A DNA stretch of 14,910 nucleotides from Bacteroidales bacterium UBA6117 (lineage in GTDB: Bacteria; Bacteroidota; Bacteroidia; Bacteroidales; VadinHA17), in the NCBI GenBank assembly GCA_002428385.1, contig DIWB01000028.1:1-14910 (forward strand), given 5' to 3'. A program made the position numbers and the translations under genes. This document shows, one piece after another, positions 12,835 through 14,910 of the stretch (position 1 is its first letter; each line of letters starts with the position of its first letter). A model generated the notes under the pieces. That model saw only the letters and a list, made by a program, of their open reading frames with translations. It was not told the origin of the DNA and ran no database searches.

Positions 12835-14271
12835 ATGAAGACCGAGAAAAGAAGAACATTTATCAAGAAAACAGTATTGGCCTCAGCCGGAATAGCCATG
12901 GCGCCTGCATACATCAAGGGATTTGCCCAGACTAAGCCCAGCGACAGGATCAATGTTGGTGTCATTGGCATTAACGACAGGGGCGGCTTCTACGGGGGCT
13001 CCGGTCACACTGCCAGTTTTACAAAGATCAGGGAGACAAGGGTGGCAGCAATATGCGACTGTGTCGATTATCTTCTGCCGAAAGCCATTCAGGATATCGA
13101 GAAGCTTGGGGGAGAGAAGCCGGCAACCTATGCCGATTACCGCAAGATGCTCGAGAACAAGGATCTGGATGTTATTTCAATTGCCACTCCCGATTACTGG
13201 CATGCTCTCATGGCAGTAAATGCCTGCCAGGCAGGGAAGGATGTATATGTAGAAAAGCCAATCTCATACACAATTGACGAAGGCCGGAAGATGGTACAGG
13301 CTGCCCGCAAGTACAACAAGATCGTCCAGGCAGGTACCCAGAGGAGGGCCTTCAGGCTGAACCGGAAAGCCATTGAGGTGTTGCGCGGAGGTGTGATTGG
13401 GGATATCTACATGGGTCGCGGAACCGTTTACCGTTCGCGTCCGAGCATAGGCAGAAAGCCTGACGGACCAGTTCCTGCGGGAGTCAACTGGGACCTTTAC
13501 AGGGGCCCGGCGCCGATGATCCCTTTCAATGAAAACCATTTCCTTTACAACTGGCACTGGTATTGGGATACCAGCACGAGTGAATTCGGAAATAACGGAA
13601 CACATGCCATGGATATCATCAGGCAGGCCATGAACCTGACCACGCATCCATCAAAGATTGCCTGCTCCGGAGGATTTTACGCTTATAAGGATGATTCGGA
13701 CCAGGATGTTCCGAACCTCGAGGTTGCTACTTTCGAGTATGACAACGGCGCTGTTCTTGAACTTGAAGTAAGGAGTCTTCCCACACCTAACGATCCGTGG
13801 GGATACCTGTGGCTTGGAACCAAAGGCTATGCCTATACTTCCGGCAACAATCAGGTTCTGATTTTCCAGAGCAACAATGGTCCGGCCACAGCCGGAGGCC
13901 AGACAGGCACCGCGGCATTCAGCACGGGCATGCAGCAGGACAGGTCCAATAAACCTACAATCACTCTCACCAATGAGGATGTGGATCCCGATCCACGGTG
14001 GGACGAGATACTGAAGGCAGGCATCGATTATCATTTCCAGAACTTCGTCGATTGTGTTAAGAGTCGCGGGAGCAGCGATCTGATTGCAGATATAGAGGAA
14101 GGGCATATCTCGACTGCCATGATGCATCTCGGGAACATTGCATACCGTACCGGGCGTAAACTGATCTTCGATGGCAAGGCTGAGAATTTCGGCAACGACA
14201 AAGAGGCCAATTCCTACCTGTCGCGTCCTGACGGCGGAAGGAAGCCTTACAACATGCCTGACGTGGTATAG
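12835..14271 (+). CDS. Tat-exported Gfo/Idh/MocA-family oxidoreductase
   Basis: A 478-residue NAD(P)-dependent oxidoreductase of the family that acts on sugars, sugar acids and cyclitols. The N-terminus has a twin-arginine signal (KRRTFIKK, then a hydrophobic stretch, FAQ near 32), so it should be exported folded, with its cofactor. The nucleotide fold starts with NVGVIGINDRGG (40-51). ATPDYWHA (118-124) and YVEKPISY (138-145, the EKP signature) follow. The second domain contains WHWYWDTSTSEFGNNGTHAMDI, the usual substrate-site segment with its conserved His, here within GTHAMD. The last of three closely spaced genes, it probably acts on a sugar or sugar acid released after the two esterases. 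Exported members are common in Bacteroidota carbohydrate loci. The substrate is not predictable by eye. Confidence 0.92.
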   Translation: MKTEKRRTFIKKTVLASAGIAMAPAYIKGFAQTKPSDRINVGVIGINDRGGFYGGSGHTASFTKIRETRVAAICDCVDYLLPKAIQDIEKLGGEKPATYADYRKMLENKDLDVISIATPDYWHALMAVNACQAGKDVYVEKPISYTIDEGRKMVQAARKYNKIVQAGTQRRAFRLNRKAIEVLRGGVIGDIYMGRGTVYRSRPSIGRKPDGPVPAGVNWDLYRGPAPMIPFNENHFLYNWHWYWDTSTSEFGNNGTHAMDIIRQAMNLTTHPSKIACSGGFYAYKDDSDQDVPNLEVATFEYDNGAVLELEVRSLPTPNDPWGYLWLGTKGYAYTSGNNQVLIFQSNNGPATAGGQTGTAAFSTGMQQDRSNKPTITLTNEDVDPDPRWDEILKAGIDYHFQNFVDCVKSRGSSDLIADIEEGHISTAMMHLGNIAYRTGRKLIFDGKAENFGNDKEANSYLSRPDGGRKPYNMPDVV

Positions 14272-14348
14272 GTGTATGTGAACCTTGTATGATTTGTTTT
14301 ACTGATCAGTTGTATAATCACAGGTGAAGCAATCCTGTATTAAATGAA

Positions 14349-14546
14349 ATGAAGTACAGGCTGTCAAAAAAGGAAAAGATTGAACCCATTGCTCCTGTTT
14401 GCAGAAAGGAGGCTTATTTCACCTTTGAGGATGCTCAGGCGATGATAAAGCAAATAGAGGAGACACGTGTCACAAGAAAGATACGTGCATACCAGTGCAA
14501 TATCTGCGGCTTATGGCATCTGACAAGCAGTCAGGGTAAGCAGTAA
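14349..14546 (+). CDS. Small CxxC zinc-ribbon-like protein, unknown function
   Basis: A 65-residue protein, rich in Lys, with no signal or membrane segment. A helix (FTFEDAQAMIKQIEETR, 24-40) precedes a terminal YQCNICGLWHLTS (48-60) with Cys50, Cys53 and His57. Cys18 could be a fourth ligand of one zinc site. The Y-x-C-x-x-C-G-x-W-H-L-T pattern recurs in short proteins of bacteria and phages whose job is unknown; nucleic-acid or metal binding is a reasonable guess. The ATG at 14349 follows a 77-bp gap containing the palindrome ACTGATCAGT (14301-14310), a possible operator. No partner gene is adjacent. Confidence 0.7.
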   Translation: MKYRLSKKEKIEPIAPVCRKEAYFTFEDAQAMIKQIEETRVTRKIRAYQCNICGLWHLTSSQGKQ

Positions 14547-14660
14547 GGACAGGGATAGGAGATGTATTTCATGTTTTGTGCAAATATTATAGGCTGGCCT
14601 TCCATCCCGATCGCTATAGTGAGCCCCGGTACCATTTAGTGTAGTGGCATTATTTTCAAT

Positions 14661-14677
14661 CCAGCCTTGAGGGCTGG
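14661..14677 (+). repeat. Hairpin H1 of the terminal repeat cluster
   Basis: CCAGCC-TTGAG-GGCTGG: a 6-bp perfect stem. Read on the minus strand it directly follows GGAAGTC, the motif that also precedes the hairpins at 14814 and 14882. Confidence 0.7.
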
Positions 14678-14707
14678 ACTTCCAGTAGCCCGGGTCTCGC
14701 CCCGGGA
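14677..14707 (+). repeat. Left arm of 31-bp inverted repeat
   Basis: GACTTCCAGTAGCCCGGG followed by TCTCGC and CCCGGGA. It matches the right arm at 14852-14882 in inverted orientation at 30 of 31 positions. It itself folds as CCCGGG (14689-14694) / CCCGGG (14701-14706). Confidence 0.85.
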
Positions 14708-14813
14708 TAGGGGCAATAATACCAATCCGACCCCGGAGGGGTGGCCTTCATACTTCATGGTTATGTTATGTAAATGTGCTAAAGCCTGGCTGAGGAATAA
14801 ATTATTGGAAGTC

Positions 14814-14828
14814 AACCCTTCCAGGGTT
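14814..14828 (+). repeat. Hairpin H3 of the terminal repeat cluster
   Basis: AACCCT-TCC-AGGGTT, a perfect 6-bp stem with a 3-nt loop, preceded at once by GGAAGTC (14807-14813). It has the same architecture as H4 but different stem bases. A further weak stem, ACCCC-GGA-GGGGT, lies at 14730-14742. Confidence 0.7.
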
Positions 14829-14851
14829 GTACGTGTTGTGTGGTGCATTTT

Positions 14852-14898
14852 TCCCGGGGTGAGACCCGGGCTACTGGAAGTCGACACCCCAGGTGTCG
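14852..14898 (-). repeat. Right arm of 31-bp inverted repeat plus hairpin H4
   Basis: The right arm (14852-14882) pairs with 14677-14707. Its own inner hairpin is CCCGGG (14853-14858) / CCCGGG (14865-14870). It runs into CGACACC-CCA-GGTGTCG (14882-14898), a perfect 7-bp stem. The whole 14547-14910 stretch after the CxxC gene is otherwise without a supportable gene, and the repeats may continue past the window edge. Confidence 0.8.
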
Positions 14899-14910
14899 TT
14901 AAATATATCC

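Noticed and set aside
13651..14127. 158-codon minus-strand frame opposite the oxidoreductase
   Set aside because: Lies wholly inside a well-supported gene and shows no recognisable motif.
14636..14887. 83-codon minus-strand frame over the terminal repeats
   Set aside because: It encodes the inverted-repeat arms and hairpins (SRGETRATGSP, SPGLTPG) and shows no protein-like conservation signal.

Overview
The window looks like a piece of a Bacteroidota chromosome, probably a Bacteroidales-like environmental lineage. Five sequence features support this. A TAnnTTTG promoter -7 motif recurs just upstream of several genes. The BlaR1-type protease carries a TonB-plug-like motif and a carboxypeptidase-regulatory-like domain. 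There is a FISUMP-domain exported protein. There are several exported esterases together with a Tat-exported Gfo/Idh/MocA oxidoreductase. The gaps hold short palindromic intergenic repeats. No organism name can be read from the sequence.

Layout. Positions 1-457 are non-coding and repeat-rich: two copies of a C6/G6 hairpin element in opposite orientation, plus a 17-18 bp G-rich tandem array, ending in a BlaI-type operator fused to a promoter. Positions 458-2967 hold a blaI/blaR1-like regulator pair with a 4-bp overlap. Positions 3112-3516 encode a small membrane-anchored helical-repeat-like protein, followed by a third copy of the hairpin element. Positions 3700-5379 encode a lipoprotein type-B carboxylesterase. 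Positions 5383-5540 hold a tRNA-like remnant, a strong terminator hairpin and a tRNA-Val(CAC) on the minus strand. Positions 5655-5951 encode a 98-aa one-helix membrane protein. It converges on a minus-strand block: a probable type II pantothenate kinase (5968-6771) and a FISUMP exported protein (6852-7634). A small XRE regulator (7835-8056) is divergent from this block. A D-2-hydroxyacid dehydrogenase (8198-9157, minus) is divergent from a BASS-family transporter (9351-10280, plus). Positions 10456-14271 look like a three-gene transcription unit: two tandem paralogous exported esterases, then a Tat-signal Gfo/Idh/MocA oxidoreductase. Positions 14349-14546 encode a 65-aa CxxC protein. The last 360 bases are a cluster of hairpins inside a 31-bp inverted repeat that may continue past the window.

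Functionally this is a mixed housekeeping and accessory region. The most coherent units are the blaI/blaR1 switch, with operator, promoter and start packed within about 40 bp, and the esterase-esterase-oxidoreductase unit. The latter suggests export-side processing of an acylated carbohydrate or plant-derived substrate, though the substrate cannot be read from the sequence. I see no CRISPR array, transposase, phage module or recognisable defence system. The least explained structures are the intergenic repeats, especially the terminal hairpin cluster and the tRNA remnant.
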